From Thermodesulfovibrio aggregans (GTDB lineage: Bacteria > Nitrospirota > Thermodesulfovibrionia > Thermodesulfovibrionales > Thermodesulfovibrionaceae), in the NCBI RefSeq assembly GCF_001514535.1, contig NZ_BCNO01000002.1, positions 124,001-188,000 of the forward strand: a stretch of DNA of 64,000 nt, written 5' to 3'. Made by a program: the position numbers and the translations under genes. Under the pieces are notes generated by a model that had not been told where the DNA came from, ran no database searches, and was given only the letters and a program-made list of their open reading frames with translations. The stretch's first letter is position 1. The number at the start of each line of letters is the position of its first letter. This document shows, piece after piece, positions 41,911-52,105 of the stretch.

Positions 41911-43293
41911 TTACACTTCCTCTTCTATTTCTGTACCTGTGTACATATCAGTATAATCAAGGAATCTCGTATAATCCTGTAGAAAAGTAAGAAGAACCGT
42001 GTCAGTGGGACCATTTCTTTGTTTGGCTACAATTACCTCAGCCCTTCCTTTATTAGCAGCATTTTTCCTGTTGTATACTTCGTCTCTGTAAAGAAAGATT
42101 ATTACATCTGCATCCTGCTCAATTGCGCCTGATTCCCTTAAGTTAGCAAGGGTTGGTCTTTTGTCAGAGCTTTTTTCTACTGAACGATTTAGCTGACTTA
42201 GTGCAATTACAGGTACTTTAAGTTCCTTTGCCATAGCTTTAAGTGAACGGGATATGTCGGCTATTTCCTGTTCTCTTACATCATATGTATTTCTGCTTCT
42301 CATAAGCTGAAGATAGTCTATGATAACCAATCCGAGTCGACCTTTTTCCATCTTAAGTCTTCTTGCCTTTGCTCTAATTTCAAGAACGCTCATCTGAGAT
42401 GAATCGTCAATATAAATAGGAGCTTCACTGAGCTTAACTGCTGCGTCTGTTATACGCTCCCAGTCTCTCTTGGTTATAAATCCCTTTCTCAGTGCTGATG
42501 AGTTAACCATTGCTATGCTACTGAGAAGTCTCATTGCAATCTGTTCTTTTGACATTTCAAGGCTGAAGAAGGCAACCGGTTCTCCAAGTTCAACTCCAAC
42601 ATGCTGGGCAATATTCAACGAAAAAGCAGTTTTTCCCATTCCCGGTCTTCCACCAATAATTATGAGGTCACCCGGCTGAAAACCTGATGTCAATGCATCA
42701 AGATCTTTGAAACCTGAAGGAATTCCAGTTATTACTGCCTTTTTCTCATACATGCTTTCTATTATCTTAAATGTGTTTTTAACGACATCTTTCATATGAT
42801 AAAAACTCGTATTTGTTCGTTTCTCTGAGATTTCAAAAATCAATCTTTCAGCAAAATCAATCATTTCTTCAGCGTCTTCGGGTTCTTCATAAACCTTTGT
42901 AACAATCTCTGTGCAGGCACGGATAAGTGATCTCAGTAAGGCTTTTTCTCTTACCAGCTTGGCATGATATCTTATATTCGCTGCAGTAGGGACAACTGTA
43001 GTGAGAGTTCCGAGATAACTAACTCCTCCAACATCTTCAAGTTCTCCCTTATCCCTTAGATGTTCTGTCAGAGTAATGAGATCGATCGGCTCATTTCTGT
43101 CAAAAAGCTCAAGCATTGCCTGATAGATCTTTCTATGTCTTTCACTGTAGAAGTCTTCAGGAGAGAGTATTTCAATTGCTTTTGTTATTGCTTCTCCCTC
43201 AAGAATTATTGCACCAAGAACAGCCTGTTCAGCTTCAAGGCTTTGCGGAGGAAGCCTGAGAGCAGTACTTTCTATTTCCTGTAAATAAGCCAT
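41911..43293 (-). CDS. dnaB: Replicative DNA helicase DnaB
   Basis: A 460-residue hexameric helicase. The N-terminal DnaB domain (LPPQSLEAEQAVLGAIILE) is followed by a RecA-like core with Walker A GRPGMGKTAF and the LSRSLK/QLNRSVEKSSDKRP motifs. No intein is present and the length is normal. It overlaps rplI by one base, the common rplI-dnaB order. Confidence 0.97.
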   Translation of the reverse strand: MAYLQEIESTALRLPPQSLEAEQAVLGAIILEGEAITKAIEILSPEDFYSERHRKIYQAMLELFDRNEPIDLITLTEHLRDKGELEDVGGVSYLGTLTTVVPTAANIRYHAKLVREKALLRSLIRACTEIVTKVYEEPEDAEEMIDFAERLIFEISEKRTNTSFYHMKDVVKNTFKIIESMYEKKAVITGIPSGFKDLDALTSGFQPGDLIIIGGRPGMGKTAFSLNIAQHVGVELGEPVAFFSLEMSKEQIAMRLLSSIAMVNSSALRKGFITKRDWERITDAAVKLSEAPIYIDDSSQMSVLEIRAKARRLKMEKGRLGLVIIDYLQLMRSRNTYDVREQEIADISRSLKAMAKELKVPVIALSQLNRSVEKSSDKRPTLANLRESGAIEQDADVIIFLYRDEVYNRKNAANKGRAEVIVAKQRNGPTDTVLLTFLQDYTRFLDYTDMYTGTEIEEEV

Positions 43294-43736
43294 TATTCTC
43301 CTACGACATTAACTTTTAACTTTGCAGTTACATTTGAGTGAAGTTTAACCTCTACTTCATACTCTCCTAATCTTTTGATAGGCTCTAGTATATTGATTTG
43401 TTTTTTGTCAATTGAAAAACCCTGATTTTGTAAAGCCTCTGCTATGTCTTTTGCTGTAATAGAACCAAAAAGTTTTTGATCTTCACCAGCTTTTGCTTTA
43501 ATTACAAGATTAAGAGCACCAAGTCTTTCTGCAATTGACTCTGCATCCTGACGCTTTTTCTTAGCTTCTTCTTCAAATTTTTTCTTCTGATACTCAAGAG
43601 CTTTCAAGTTTTTCTCATCGGCAATCAGGGCAAGACCTCTTGGTAAAAGAAAGTTTCTTGCATATCCATCTTTTACATTAATAATTTGACCAGCCTTACC
43701 CAATCCATGAACATCCTCTTTGAGAATTACTTTCAT
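43293..43736 (-). CDS. rplI: Ribosomal protein L9
   Basis: A 147-residue L9. The correct start is ATG at 43736 ([18 protein letters not shown]), with Shine-Dalgarno GAGGGGGC just upstream, not the TTG/ATT region further out. N- and C-terminal domains joined by a long helix are recognisable. A sigma70-like -10 TATGAT is found about 40 bases upstream. rpsF and rpsR, often adjacent to rplI, are absent from the window. Confidence 0.96.
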   Translation of the reverse strand: MKVILKEDVHGLGKAGQIINVKDGYARNFLLPRGLALIADEKNLKALEYQKKKFEEEAKKKRQDAESIAERLGALNLVIKAKAGEDQKLFGSITAKDIAEALQNQGFSIDKKQINILEPIKRLGEYEVEVKLHSNVTAKLKVNVVGE

Positions 43737-43963
43737 TACTGCCCCCTCACAAATTTTTTCATTTAAATATATCATACCATATTAAGAAAGGTATAGTAAG
43801 CCTGCTTATTTTGACTGGTCTCTTTACTGTGACTTTGAAGGTTACTCAACCAGCAACAGGCTCCTTTTAACATAATCAGTACAACGGCATAGTAATTAGC
43901 TGTTGGGCTTTTCTATTCTATTAATTCAACGAGCACCTGCCATGAAAAGAGGATTCGCAAAAA

Positions 43964-44737
43964 TCATAAAGAGCGTTGACGAAGAATTTCATAGAGTAAC
44001 ACAGCAGCGCTCATGGCAACATTGAGGCTTTCTGTTTTACCTCTATGAGGAATTCTACAACTTATGTGTTTTATCTTTTTTAGTTCTTCACTTACTCCAT
44101 GAGATTCATTTCCGAAGGCAACTGCTACGGGCAGTGTAAGGTCTAAGTTAAAACAGGGCTGTTTTGCCTTCAGCTCTGTGACTACAAGAGTTATTTTATT
44201 CTTTGAGATGAACTCATTAATTTCCTCATAGGAAACCTCTATCAAAGGAATAAAAAATATGCTTCCCGCAGAAGCTCTTAAAACCTTGCCTGAAAGAGGA
44301 TTGCATGTTCCAGAAGTAAGTAATATTGCCTCTGCACCAAGAGCTTCAGAGGCACGAATGATTGTGCCAAGATTTCCGGGGTCCTGAATTCTGTCTGCAA
44401 TAACAATAAGTGTGGGATTTTTTATTTCATTGATATTGCTGAATTTAAATTTTGCCATTGCAAAAATACCCTGTGGAGTTACAGTATCTGAAATCTCTTT
44501 TGCAATCTTTTGAGATATACCTATAACTGAAAATTTATCCTGAAGAGTTTTGAAAAACTCACTATGTCTTTCAATAAAACTATCAGTGACGAGTATTTTC
44601 TCAAGCTGAACATTAGTTGAATTAATCGCTGTCTCAATAAGATTTATTCCTTCAATAAAGACTCTTTCTTCAGGTTGCTTAATGATTTTCTTTATCTCCT
44701 TTATCAGAGGATTTTCTGAGCTTTGAATCCATTTCAT
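43964..44737 (-). CDS. TrmH-family (SPOUT) RNA methyltransferase
   Basis: A 257-residue 2'-O-methyltransferase. The N-terminal substrate-binding region and SPOUT motifs [27 protein letters not shown] (motif 1, quoted in part), [11 protein letters not shown] (motif 2) and [15 protein letters not shown] (motif 3) are intact. It could methylate rRNA G2251 (RlmB-like) or another site; sequence alone does not decide. It overlaps nnr by four bases. Confidence 0.9.
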   Translation of the reverse strand: MKWIQSSENPLIKEIKKIIKQPEERVFIEGINLIETAINSTNVQLEKILVTDSFIERHSEFFKTLQDKFSVIGISQKIAKEISDTVTPQGIFAMAKFKFSNINEIKNPTLIVIADRIQDPGNLGTIIRASEALGAEAILLTSGTCNPLSGKVLRASAGSIFFIPLIEVSYEEINEFISKNKITLVVTELKAKQPCFNLDLTLPVAVAFGNESHGVSEELKKIKHISCRIPHRGKTESLNVAMSAAVLLYEILRQRSL

Positions 44738-46254
44738 TGTCTAAGCTCAATAAAGGATTCAGGAATGCTTTCAATGATGTCTCCTGCAATAAGTCCATGA
44801 TATCCTTTTTTCTTAGAAGCTATGTCTCCACTTAGTCCATGTATAAAACAACCAAGCAAAGAGGCATGAAAAGGACTCAGTCCCTGTCCAATGAGCGAGG
44901 CGATTATACCTGTAAGCACATCTCCTGAGCCAGCAGTAGCCATTCCAGGATTTCCTGTTGTGTTTAGATATGCTTTACCCTGAGGTTCTGCAACAACTGT
45001 GGGAACTCCCTTTAAGACAAGCACTACCCCGAAGTCTTTTGCCACCTTTTGGGCAATGTTAATTCGCTGTCTCTCAATATCCTTCACTGAGATGTTTATA
45101 AGCCTGCTTAACTCACCGGGATGAGGGGTGAGAACAATCTGAGACCGGGCATTTTTTAGAACATCCAGCAATCTGGCAAGAACTGTTATTCCATCGGCAT
45201 CAATTACAATTGGACATGGACAGTTTAAAATGAGTTCTTTCAGGAGAAACTCTATGTCCTCATTAACTCCAACTCCGGGACCAAAGGCAACAGAGTTTGC
45301 CCTTTCTTTAATAAATTCCATAATTTCAGGTAAAGCCTGTTTTGAAAGAGTATTCGTTGTGCAGGGAAGTGGAAGAAGCATCTCTTCAAGAACTTTACTT
45401 TGAAAAACCACTTTAAGTGCTGCAGGAACTGCCATTGTTACAAGTCCTGAACCTGTCCTCAGTGCTGCTTTTGCTGTCATCAATGCTGCACCTGTTTTCC
45501 CCGTAGAGCCTGCAACTACAAGAACATGTCCGTATTTTGTTTTATGGGAATAGGCAGGTCTTGGGGGGATAAGAGAGCGGGCAAAAGATTTCTCAATTGT
45601 TGAGATTTTTAAATCTTCAGAGTCAGTTAACTCCTCTGGAAATCCTATATCTTCAACGAAGAGTTTACCTGTATATTCCCTGCCAGGATAAATGAGATGA
45701 CCTATTTTTGGAAGCCCAAAAGTTACTGTCACATCTGCTCTGACAGCAACTCCTAAAATCTCTCCTGTATCTGAAGAGACACCTGAAGGTATATCAACAG
45801 CCACAACCTGTTTCTTAAGAGAATTAAGAATTTCAATAAAATTAGCAAGTTCACCTTCAATGGCTCTTTTAAGTCCTGTACCGAATATTGCATCAATAAT
45901 TAAATCTGCCTTTGATATATCCTCTTTTTCTGGATATCCTTCAATTACAGGAACTCCAAACTTTTTTGCTATGTCAAGCTGGACTTTGCAGTCATTTGAG
46001 AGTTTTTCGTCAGAGAAAAGCTTGAAAATTTTTATGTTTTTGACTTTATTTTTAAGTATTCTTGCACAGGCAATACCATCACCACCATTGTTACCAGGTC
46101 CAGCAATGGCAATAACATTCTGAGGATTGAATTCAAGCACATATTTTGCAACTGCTAAGGCAGCCCTTTCCATAAGAACCAGTGATGGAATTCCATAGTG
46201 TTCAATCGTTAGTCGATCAATTTCTGCCATTTCTTTGGATGTAACCACTTTCAT
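44734..46254 (-). CDS. nnr: Bifunctional NAD(P)H-hydrate repair enzyme Nnr
   Basis: A 506-residue fusion of an N-terminal YjeF epimerase domain ([16 protein letters not shown], near residue 52) and a C-terminal ADP-dependent dehydratase domain ([15 protein letters not shown] near residue 437). It repairs damaged NAD(P)H. The two domains are joined as usual. It starts the run that continues through the TrmH-type gene to rplI and dnaB. The kinase-like gene at 30302-31153 is a distant relative of its C-terminal domain. Confidence 0.96.
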   Translation of the reverse strand: MKVVTSKEMAEIDRLTIEHYGIPSLVLMERAALAVAKYVLEFNPQNVIAIAGPGNNGGDGIACARILKNKVKNIKIFKLFSDEKLSNDCKVQLDIAKKFGVPVIEGYPEKEDISKADLIIDAIFGTGLKRAIEGELANFIEILNSLKKQVVAVDIPSGVSSDTGEILGVAVRADVTVTFGLPKIGHLIYPGREYTGKLFVEDIGFPEELTDSEDLKISTIEKSFARSLIPPRPAYSHKTKYGHVLVVAGSTGKTGAALMTAKAALRTGSGLVTMAVPAALKVVFQSKVLEEMLLPLPCTTNTLSKQALPEIMEFIKERANSVAFGPGVGVNEDIEFLLKELILNCPCPIVIDADGITVLARLLDVLKNARSQIVLTPHPGELSRLINISVKDIERQRINIAQKVAKDFGVVLVLKGVPTVVAEPQGKAYLNTTGNPGMATAGSGDVLTGIIASLIGQGLSPFHASLLGCFIHGLSGDIASKKKGYHGLIAGDIIESIPESFIELRQ

Positions 46255-46317
46255 AAAGACATTATAGCATAACTTTTTTCACCCATTACTGTATACATCA
46301 CTCTATCTCCCATCAAA

Positions 46318-46347
46318 TTGTTCAAACTAAAATAAAAGTGTTATAAT
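46318..46347 (+). promoter_or_regulatory. Sigma70-type promoter, near-leaderless, for the 46353 gene
   Basis: TTGTTC (46318-46323), 18-base spacer, perfect TATAAT (46342-46347). The box ends five bases before the ATG, so the start of transcription should coincide with the A of ATG. Confidence 0.65.
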
Positions 46348-46352
46348 TTTTT

Positions 46353-47393
46353 ATGCTTAACACACTGAAAATCTTTGAAGATCTCAAAGAAGAACTTTCA
46401 GAGGCAGCAGCAAGAAAAATAGCCTTTTATCTGGGAAAAACCTATGAAGAACTTGCAAATATCGCAACAAAGGAAGAAATAAGAAGTCTTCAAAAAGTAG
46501 TTGCTGAACTCGCTGAAGCTCAGAAAAAAGCTGAAGAGAGACTTACTAGACTTGAACAAACTGTTGCAGAGCTCGCTGAGGCTCAGAAAAAAGCTGAAGA
46601 AAGACTTACAAGACTTGAACAAACTGTTGCAGAGCTCGCTGAGGCTCAGAAAAAAGCTGAAGAAAGACTTACTAAACTTGAACAAACTGTTGCAGAGCTA
46701 GTTGAGGCACAGAAGAAATTTGAAGAGAGACTTACAAGACTTGAACAGACAGTTGCAGAGCTCGCTGAAGCTCAGAAAAAAGCTGAAGAGAGACTTACAA
46801 GACTTGAACAAACTGTTGCTGAGCTCGCTGAGGCTCAGAAAAAAGCTGAAGAAAGACTTACTAGACTTGAACAAACTGTCGCAGAGCTCGCTGAGGCTCA
46901 GATACGTACAGAGCAAAGACTGAATGAGCTTGCTGAAGCTCAGAAAAAAACTGAGGAAGAACTCAGAAAGCTCATAGGTGAACACAAAAAAACAAGAGAA
47001 CAACTTGGTGGACTTGCCCACACTGTAGGTTACATTCTTGAAGACAGAGCATACAAAGGACTGCCTGAACTTCTTAAGAGAGACTTTGCAGTTGAGGCAA
47101 TAGATTTTATCAAAAGAGATTTTATTGAAATCGAACCAAACAGATATGAAGAGATAAATATCTATGGTAAAGGCAGAATTGATGGAAGAGAAATATGGAT
47201 ACTTGGAGAATGCAAAACACAACTTAAGAAGACAGACATAGACAGTTTTCTGAATAAAATCAAAAGAATAGAGAAAATTCTAAAAGGTGAAAAAATATTT
47301 GTGACAGTAACTTATCAGGCATCACCGCCTGTGAGAAAGTATGCACAGGAAAAAGGCGTAAGGCTCTACTTCTCCTACGAGATGCCTCTTTAG
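46353..47393 (+). CDS. Coiled-coil protein with C-terminal PD-(D/E)XK nuclease-like domain and 21-residue repeats
   Basis: A 346-residue protein. Residues about 50-200 are a coiled coil built from six near-identical 21-residue repeats (a Leu/Glu/Ala-rich unit, [20 protein letters not shown] type). The C-terminal 150 residues have a nuclease-like core with [17 protein letters not shown], that is D and ExK, both expected for a PD-(D/E)XK enzyme. It shares the design of the gene at 23090, but the ExK is intact here. No Shine-Dalgarno is visible and the promoter is adjacent, so translation may be leaderless. Function is unknown. Confidence 0.75.
   Translation: MLNTLKIFEDLKEELSEAAARKIAFYLGKTYEELANIATKEEIRSLQKVVAELAEAQKKAEERLTRLEQTVAELAEAQKKAEERLTRLEQTVAELAEAQKKAEERLTKLEQTVAELVEAQKKFEERLTRLEQTVAELAEAQKKAEERLTRLEQTVAELAEAQKKAEERLTRLEQTVAELAEAQIRTEQRLNELAEAQKKTEEELRKLIGEHKKTREQLGGLAHTVGYILEDRAYKGLPELLKRDFAVEAIDFIKRDFIEIEPNRYEEINIYGKGRIDGREIWILGECKTQLKKTDIDSFLNKIKRIEKILKGEKIFVTVTYQASPPVRKYAQEKGVRLYFSYEMPL
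46500..46919 (+). repeat. 63-bp tandem coding repeats, six full copies and a partial seventh
   Basis: Copies start at 46500, 46563, 46626, 46689, 46752, 46815 and 46878 (partial). They encode 21-residue coiled-coil units; the copies differ at only a few bases. They are likely to vary in number among strains. Confidence 0.93.
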
Positions 47394-47501
47394 TTATGAT
47401 AGGATAGGACAATCCTAACATTTTCTCTCTGTTGCATTCGCTATTACATCCTCATTAAGATATATCTATCGTAAGAGATGACTTATCAAACGCAAACTGC
47501 T

Positions 47502-47531
47502 TTGTCAACTCGTTAGAAAAACTGATATAAT
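47502..47531 (+). promoter_or_regulatory. Sigma70-type promoter for pdxJ-xseA-xseB-rRNA methylase operon
   Basis: TTGTCA (47502-47507), 18-base spacer, perfect TATAAT (47526-47531). The leader contains AAGGGGG in front of the ATG at 47563. Confidence 0.7.
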
Positions 47532-47562
47532 CAAATCAATTAACATTTGAAGGGGGTCAGTT

Positions 47563-48291
47563 ATGGTTATCCTTGGAGTAAATGTTGACCATGTTGCTAC
47601 TGTAAGACAGGCAAGAAGAACTTTTGAACCAGACCCTGTAATGGCAGCTTCTCTGGCCATACTCGGTGGAGCAGATGGAATCACAGTTCACCTGAGAGAA
47701 GACCGCAGACACATTCAGGACAGAGATCTGAGAGTTCTCAGAGAAGTTGTTCCCTGTGAGCTTAATCTTGAGATGGCTGCAACTGAAGAGATGATAAATA
47801 TCGCACTAAACATTAAGCCTGATATGGTTACCCTTGTTCCAGAAAAAAGACAGGAACTTACAACCGAAGGAGGGCTTAATGTTATTGACAATAAACAATC
47901 ATTGAAAGAAGCAGTAGCAAGAATCAAAGATGGTGGAATTCCTGTAAGCCTCTTTATAAATCCTGATAGAGCGTCAATTGAGTGTTCAAAGGAAATTGGA
48001 GCAGACATGGTTGAGATTCACACAGGATACTACTCTGATACAAAAGGGTTGAATCAGCTTAAGGAGCTTGAAAGAATTAAAGATGCTGTTGCATACTCCC
48101 TAAGCATCGGACTTAAGACAAATGCAGGTCATGGATTAAACTACTACAATGTCAAACCTATTGCAGCAATAAAAGGATTGAGAGGACTTTACATTGGACA
48201 CAGTATAATTGCAAGGGCTGTTCTTGTTGGAATTGAAAGGGCAGTAAGGGAGATGAAAAATCTTATTCGTGAGGCTTGCATTAATGCTTAA
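47563..48291 (+). CDS. pdxJ: Pyridoxine 5'-phosphate synthase
   Basis: A 242-residue TIM-barrel enzyme joining 1-deoxyxylulose 5-phosphate and 3-amino-1-hydroxyacetone phosphate. The N-terminal [15 protein letters not shown] is diagnostic. [15 protein letters not shown] and ELNLEMA also match, and [11 protein letters not shown] is the phosphate-binding loop. It is followed by xseA with an eight-base overlap. Confidence 0.97.
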   Translation: MVILGVNVDHVATVRQARRTFEPDPVMAASLAILGGADGITVHLREDRRHIQDRDLRVLREVVPCELNLEMAATEEMINIALNIKPDMVTLVPEKRQELTTEGGLNVIDNKQSLKEAVARIKDGGIPVSLFINPDRASIECSKEIGADMVEIHTGYYSDTKGLNQLKELERIKDAVAYSLSIGLKTNAGHGLNYYNVKPIAAIKGLRGLYIGHSIIARAVLVGIERAVREMKNLIREACINA

Positions 48292-49750
48292 AGTAAGCGT
48301 TGCAAATCTAACTCTTTCAGAGTATTTAGCAGAAATCAGGGACTACATTCAGAGTATATCTGAATATAGATGGATAGTTGCAGAGATAGCAAAAGTGGAC
48401 TGCGACAAAAATGGAAACTACTGGATTGAGCTTATTGAGAGAAATGACGATGAGATTGTTGCAAAATGTGATGCAGTAGTATGGAGTAGAAATGCTAGCA
48501 CCATCGCTAACTTTTTTATTAAAACAGGAATACAGTTTAACAGGGGCATAAAAATTCTATTTCTTGGTAAAGCAATTTTTCACGAAAAGTATGGCTTTAA
48601 AATAAGTATCTATCAGATTGATCCTTCCTTTACTGTCGGCGAGATGGCTTTAAAGAAGGAAGAAACAATAAGGAGACTCAGGGCAGAGGGACTCATTGAT
48701 AAAAATAAACTCATTGAGATTCCTGCGGTGATTCAGAGAATTGCAATTATATCAAGTGAATCTGCAGCAGGATATGAGGATTTTTTGAAAATCCTAAAGG
48801 GAAATAAATTTGGATTTAAATTCCACACAAAACTCTTTGATGCTTTTGTTCAAGGTGAGTATGCTGTAAACTCTTTGATTGAAGCCTTTCAAAGATGTTC
48901 CTCTGAATGTAAAGCTTTTGATGTGGTTGTCTTAATTCGTGGTGGTGGTTCTGTTTCTGATCTTGCTATTTTTAACGAGTATGAACTTGCAAAAACAATG
49001 GCTCTGATGCCAATACCGGTATTTACAGGAATAGGACACACAAGAGATGAGACTGTTGCAGACTTTGTTGCATCCATTTCATTTAAAACACCCTCTGAAG
49101 TGGCAAAGTTCATACTTGACAGAGCTCTAGATTTTGACTCAAAAATTGATGCTCTCAGCCAGAGAATCCGTCATAAAGTTGAAAAATTTCTCAGTGTTGA
49201 AACATCAAAAAGTAAAACTCTGGAGGATAGATTTAAACTGGCTTTAAAAAACTCAAGGGAAAGACTTTTACAGAAAATGAATCTCATAGTAAGCGAAGTT
49301 CACAACAATGTCCTTAAAAGAGTTCACAGTGAGAGGGAACTTATCTTCAAAGTTAAACAACAGCTCTATAAAAAAACAAACATGATTATTACAGCCAAAC
49401 ACTTAGAGATGACAAACATCAACAACAAGATTAAGATAAAGCTTAGCGAAAAAATTACAAAGGAAAACTTCAAAGTAAAATCTTCCACTGAAACTCTCTT
49501 TACAAAATTGAAAAACATATTTGCAATGAAAAAAATTCAGATAGAAAGAGCTGGTGAAAAACTTCAACTTCTCAGTCCGGAAAACATATTAAAGAGAGGA
49601 TACAGCATTACTTACTTAAATGGCAGGGTGTTAAAAAACTCGCAGCAAGTTCCAATAGGTGCCAATGTTGAGATTAAACTTTATAGAGGAATGCTTACCG
49701 CAGAAGTAACGAGAAAGGAGGAAGACAATGGAGAACTTAAGCTATTCTAA
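48284..49750 (+). CDS. xseA: Exodeoxyribonuclease VII large subunit
   Basis: A protein of about 488 residues. An N-terminal OB-fold ([21 protein letters not shown]) precedes the exonuclease core ([22 protein letters not shown], then [15 protein letters not shown]) and a long coiled coil. ATG at 48284 is preferred to GTG at 48269 because it lies at the normal distance from GAGG. The gene overlaps pdxJ by eight bases. The 3' end overlaps xseB. It degrades single-stranded DNA with XseB. Confidence 0.95.
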   Translation: MLKVSVANLTLSEYLAEIRDYIQSISEYRWIVAEIAKVDCDKNGNYWIELIERNDDEIVAKCDAVVWSRNASTIANFFIKTGIQFNRGIKILFLGKAIFHEKYGFKISIYQIDPSFTVGEMALKKEETIRRLRAEGLIDKNKLIEIPAVIQRIAIISSESAAGYEDFLKILKGNKFGFKFHTKLFDAFVQGEYAVNSLIEAFQRCSSECKAFDVVVLIRGGGSVSDLAIFNEYELAKTMALMPIPVFTGIGHTRDETVADFVASISFKTPSEVAKFILDRALDFDSKIDALSQRIRHKVEKFLSVETSKSKTLEDRFKLALKNSRERLLQKMNLIVSEVHNNVLKRVHSERELIFKVKQQLYKKTNMIITAKHLEMTNINNKIKIKLSEKITKENFKVKSSTETLFTKLKNIFAMKKIQIERAGEKLQLLSPENILKRGYSITYLNGRVLKNSQQVPIGANVEIKLYRGMLTAEVTRKEEDNGELKLF

Positions 49751-49949
49751 AGCTATGAAAGAGATTGAAGAGATTTTGAAATACATAGAATCACAGGAAG
49801 TTGATGTGGATGTTCTCGTTGAAAAGGTAAAGAGAGCAACAGAACTTATTCGCTTTTGCAAAAGCAAACTAAAGTCGGCAGAGGAAGAACTTCACAAAAC
49901 TCTTATTTCCCTGGAAGAGCAAAACTCTACTGATATAGAGCCCTTTTAA
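49728..49949 (+). CDS. xseB: Exodeoxyribonuclease VII small subunit
   Basis: A 73-residue helical protein ([35 protein letters not shown]). It binds the XseA coiled coil. Shine-Dalgarno AAAGGAGG lies before the ATG, which is inside the end of xseA. Its stop directly abuts the next gene's ATG. Confidence 0.94.
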   Translation: MENLSYSKAMKEIEEILKYIESQEVDVDVLVEKVKRATELIRFCKSKLKSAEEELHKTLISLEEQNSTDIEPF

Positions 49950-50687
49950 ATGACTTCGTGGAAAAAAAATCTTTACTTTGTTTTAGTTGAACCAAAAGAG
50001 CCCGGCAACATCGGAGCTTCTGCGAGAGCAATAAAAAACATGGGCTTTGAAAAACTCATCCTCGTAAATCCTGCACCACTTACAGATGAAGCTTACTGGA
50101 TGGCATGGGCAAGTCAGGATATTCTTGAGAATGCTGAAATCTATAAAAACCTTGATGATGCCTTGAAAGACAAAGCAGTTGTCGTTGGAACAACCCGTAG
50201 AAGAGGCTCAAAAAGAGGAGCAATAGTGGATGTAAGGGATGGAGTTAAGAGAATTTTTGAAGTAGCTCAGGACAACAAAGTTGCCATACTCTTTGGCAGA
50301 GAAGACAAGGGGCTTTTCAACGAAGAAGTTGAAAAATGCGGATTTCTTATTACAATTCCCACATCAGAGCTACAGCCTTCATTAAATCTTGCTCAGGCAG
50401 TATTAATAGTTGCCTACGAACTCATGAGATGCGAGGAGATAAAAGATTTTCACATGCAAAGACAGTTTTATGTGGATCAGGAGGAACTTAAAAAGCTCTA
50501 TGAAAGACTATTCACTGTTCTTAAGAAAATTGGATACATCCCTGAAGATCCTGATCTTGAGAAAAGAATAATGAACAACTTCAGACACCTCTTTGGAAGA
50601 ACAGGGCTTACATTCTGGGAGTTGAAACTTCTTCACGGACTCTGTAGTCACATAGAAGAAAAGCTTGTAAATGGCGATATTATCTAA
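49950..50687 (+). CDS. trmJ: TrmJ-type tRNA (cytidine/uridine-2'-O) methyltransferase
   Basis: A 245-residue SPOUT methyltransferase of the TrmJ/YfhQ group. Motifs are LVEPKEPGNIGASARAIKNMG (motif 1, quoted in part), VAILFGREDKGLFNEEV (motif 2) and SLNLAQAVLIVAYEL (motif 3). The C-terminal extension (FRHLFGRTGLTFWELKLLHGL) is characteristic of TrmJ, which methylates position 32 of tRNAs. It begins at the xseB stop (TAAATG). The distinction from other family members is by sequence pattern. Confidence 0.87.
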   Translation: MTSWKKNLYFVLVEPKEPGNIGASARAIKNMGFEKLILVNPAPLTDEAYWMAWASQDILENAEIYKNLDDALKDKAVVVGTTRRRGSKRGAIVDVRDGVKRIFEVAQDNKVAILFGREDKGLFNEEVEKCGFLITIPTSELQPSLNLAQAVLIVAYELMRCEEIKDFHMQRQFYVDQEELKKLYERLFTVLKKIGYIPEDPDLEKRIMNNFRHLFGRTGLTFWELKLLHGLCSHIEEKLVNGDII

Positions 50688-50695
50688 AATAAATT

Positions 50696-50939
50696 ATGTT
50701 TTCCGATGAAAAAAGGGCAGTAAAAAGAATCAAAGATAAACTTCTAAAAGCATTAGAAGAGGAACTTATATACTTAATAGCATTTGGTTCAAGAGTTAGA
50801 GGCGAATTTAGATAACATACTTATCATATTCAATGAAGAAGAGATAAAAACAGGAATTGCTTTCTCACCGGTTGTAAAGTCTTTAGAGATATCTGAAAAA
50901 GAGAAAAAATTTTACACTACTTTTTTACATAAATATTAA
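50696..50939 (+). pseudogene. Decayed MNT-type nucleotidyltransferase
   Basis: The first frame encodes an N terminus ending in IAFGSRVRGEFR and then TAA. In a shifted frame just after (DNILIIFNEEEI) the protein resumes with a segment that fits the strand after the DxD site, ending at 50939. The expected acidic DSDxD residues in between have been lost by a deletion. No HEPN partner follows; the region up to 51020 holds nothing I can name. Confidence 0.65.
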
Positions 50940-51020
50940 AAGAGACGGCAAACTTCGTTTTCACTTCATTTCATCAAACCTCAGGCGTTTACATAGTAAT
51001 AGGCAGATGTGAAATTTTTG

Positions 51021-51049
51021 TTGAATTTATAAAAATATTTTGATAAAAT
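51021..51049 (+). promoter_or_regulatory. Sigma70-type promoter, near-leaderless, for the redox block
   Basis: TTGAAT (51021-51026), 17-base spacer, TAAAAT (51044-51049). The ATG at 51059 starts nine bases later, so the leader would be about three bases. Confidence 0.62.
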
Positions 51050-51058
51050 TTGTAAAAA

Positions 51059-52096
51059 ATGAACTTTACATCACTGATACCTTATACTGAATCAATTCCT
51101 GCTCCTCATGAAATCTTTATTGTGCTTGAACAATTCTTTTTCCTGATACACATAGTCATAATTAACTCAATTGTTGGACTTGGAATAATAACACTCTACA
51201 AGTGGAAAAGAGAAGCCAGCTTTTTTGAAACAAACAAACCTATAGTCAAAAAGATACCTATTCTTTTTGCACTCGGAATAAATATGGCAATACCGGCGCT
51301 TCTTTTTCTTCAGGTTGTCTTCGGACATCTCTTTTACACAAGCTCAATTCTCATGGGAACTTTCTGGATTTTAATTATACCTTTTCTCATAATTGCCTAT
51401 TACAGTTCCTACTTTCACTACAGAAAATTTCAGAGTTCAACTCTCGCAAAACCCGCTTTAGTATTGATGATTTTAATAACTCTTTATATCGCCTTCATGC
51501 TCGTCAACAATCTATCAATGATGGAGATGCCATCAAAATGGACTGCCTACTTTTCTGACAGAACTGGAACTATTTTGCTCTGGAGTGTGCCAAGCATTTA
51601 TCCGAGATTTCTCCATTTTGTTGTAGCATCCCTTGCAGTAGGCGGAATTGCCTATGGAATTTACTTCAGTAAAAAGGAAAACTCTGAAGAAAAAGTTAGG
51701 GAAGGACTTAAGATTTTTGCCTACGCAACTATGATTCAGGTTGTTGTGGGATTCTGGTTTCTTCTGAGTCTTCCTCAGGAAATAATGCAAAAGTATATGG
51801 GCAAAGATATATTTGCCACATCTGTACTTGTCTCTGGAATAGTCACAGCTCTATTAGCGATATTTACATCTCTAAGGGGAAGGCTTAAGGAGAGCATAGT
51901 ACTACTTGCCTTAACTCTGATTTTTATGGCAATAAACCGATACAATCTGAGAATTTTCCAGCTTGAAGGAAGTTTTACTCCTTCACAGCTCAATGTAACA
52001 CCTCAGTGGGATGTATTTGCTGTGTTTGTCGTTATTCTGCTCATTGGAACTGGAACGATTATTTATATGCTCAGGCTGAGTTTTAGTAAAAAATAG
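51059..52096 (+). CDS. Cytochrome bd-like membrane subunit (CydA-related)
   Basis: A 345-residue membrane protein with about eight helices, some rich in His (for example HIVIINSIVGLG, VFGHLFYTS, HFVVASLAVGG). The overall layout resembles the four-helix plus four-helix quinol-oxidase subunits. No CXXCH is present. It is followed after nine bases by the CydA-like/octaheme fusion, and the pair probably forms one membrane redox complex. It is distant from canonical CydA, lacking the GRQPW Q loop, so the exact substrates are uncertain. Confidence 0.68.
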   Translation: MNFTSLIPYTESIPAPHEIFIVLEQFFFLIHIVIINSIVGLGIITLYKWKREASFFETNKPIVKKIPILFALGINMAIPALLFLQVVFGHLFYTSSILMGTFWILIIPFLIIAYYSSYFHYRKFQSSTLAKPALVLMILITLYIAFMLVNNLSMMEMPSKWTAYFSDRTGTILLWSVPSIYPRFLHFVVASLAVGGIAYGIYFSKKENSEEKVREGLKIFAYATMIQVVVGFWFLLSLPQEIMQKYMGKDIFATSVLVSGIVTALLAIFTSLRGRLKESIVLLALTLIFMAINRYNLRIFQLEGSFTPSQLNVTPQWDVFAVFVVILLIGTGTIIYMLRLSFSKK

Positions 52097-52105
52097 AGGG
52101 AAGAT

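Noticed and set aside
43776-43963. A tRNA or known small RNA before rplI
   Set aside because: No cloverleaf or recognisable RNA family could be drawn; only weak pairing AGCCTG with CAGGCT was found.
46500-46919. Resemblance to a CRISPR array because of regular spacing
   Set aside because: The whole 63-bp unit is repeated without distinct spacers and is in frame with a protein.
46398-47222. Long antisense and alternative-frame reading frames in the 63-bp repeat region
   Set aside because: They are shadows of the repeat: the same codon pattern keeps other frames open. Only the 46353 frame has a promoter and a recognisable C-terminal domain.
50696-50939. A second selenoprotein at the broken nucleotidyltransferase
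   Set aside because: The internal stop is TAA, not TGA, and the frame changes afterwards.
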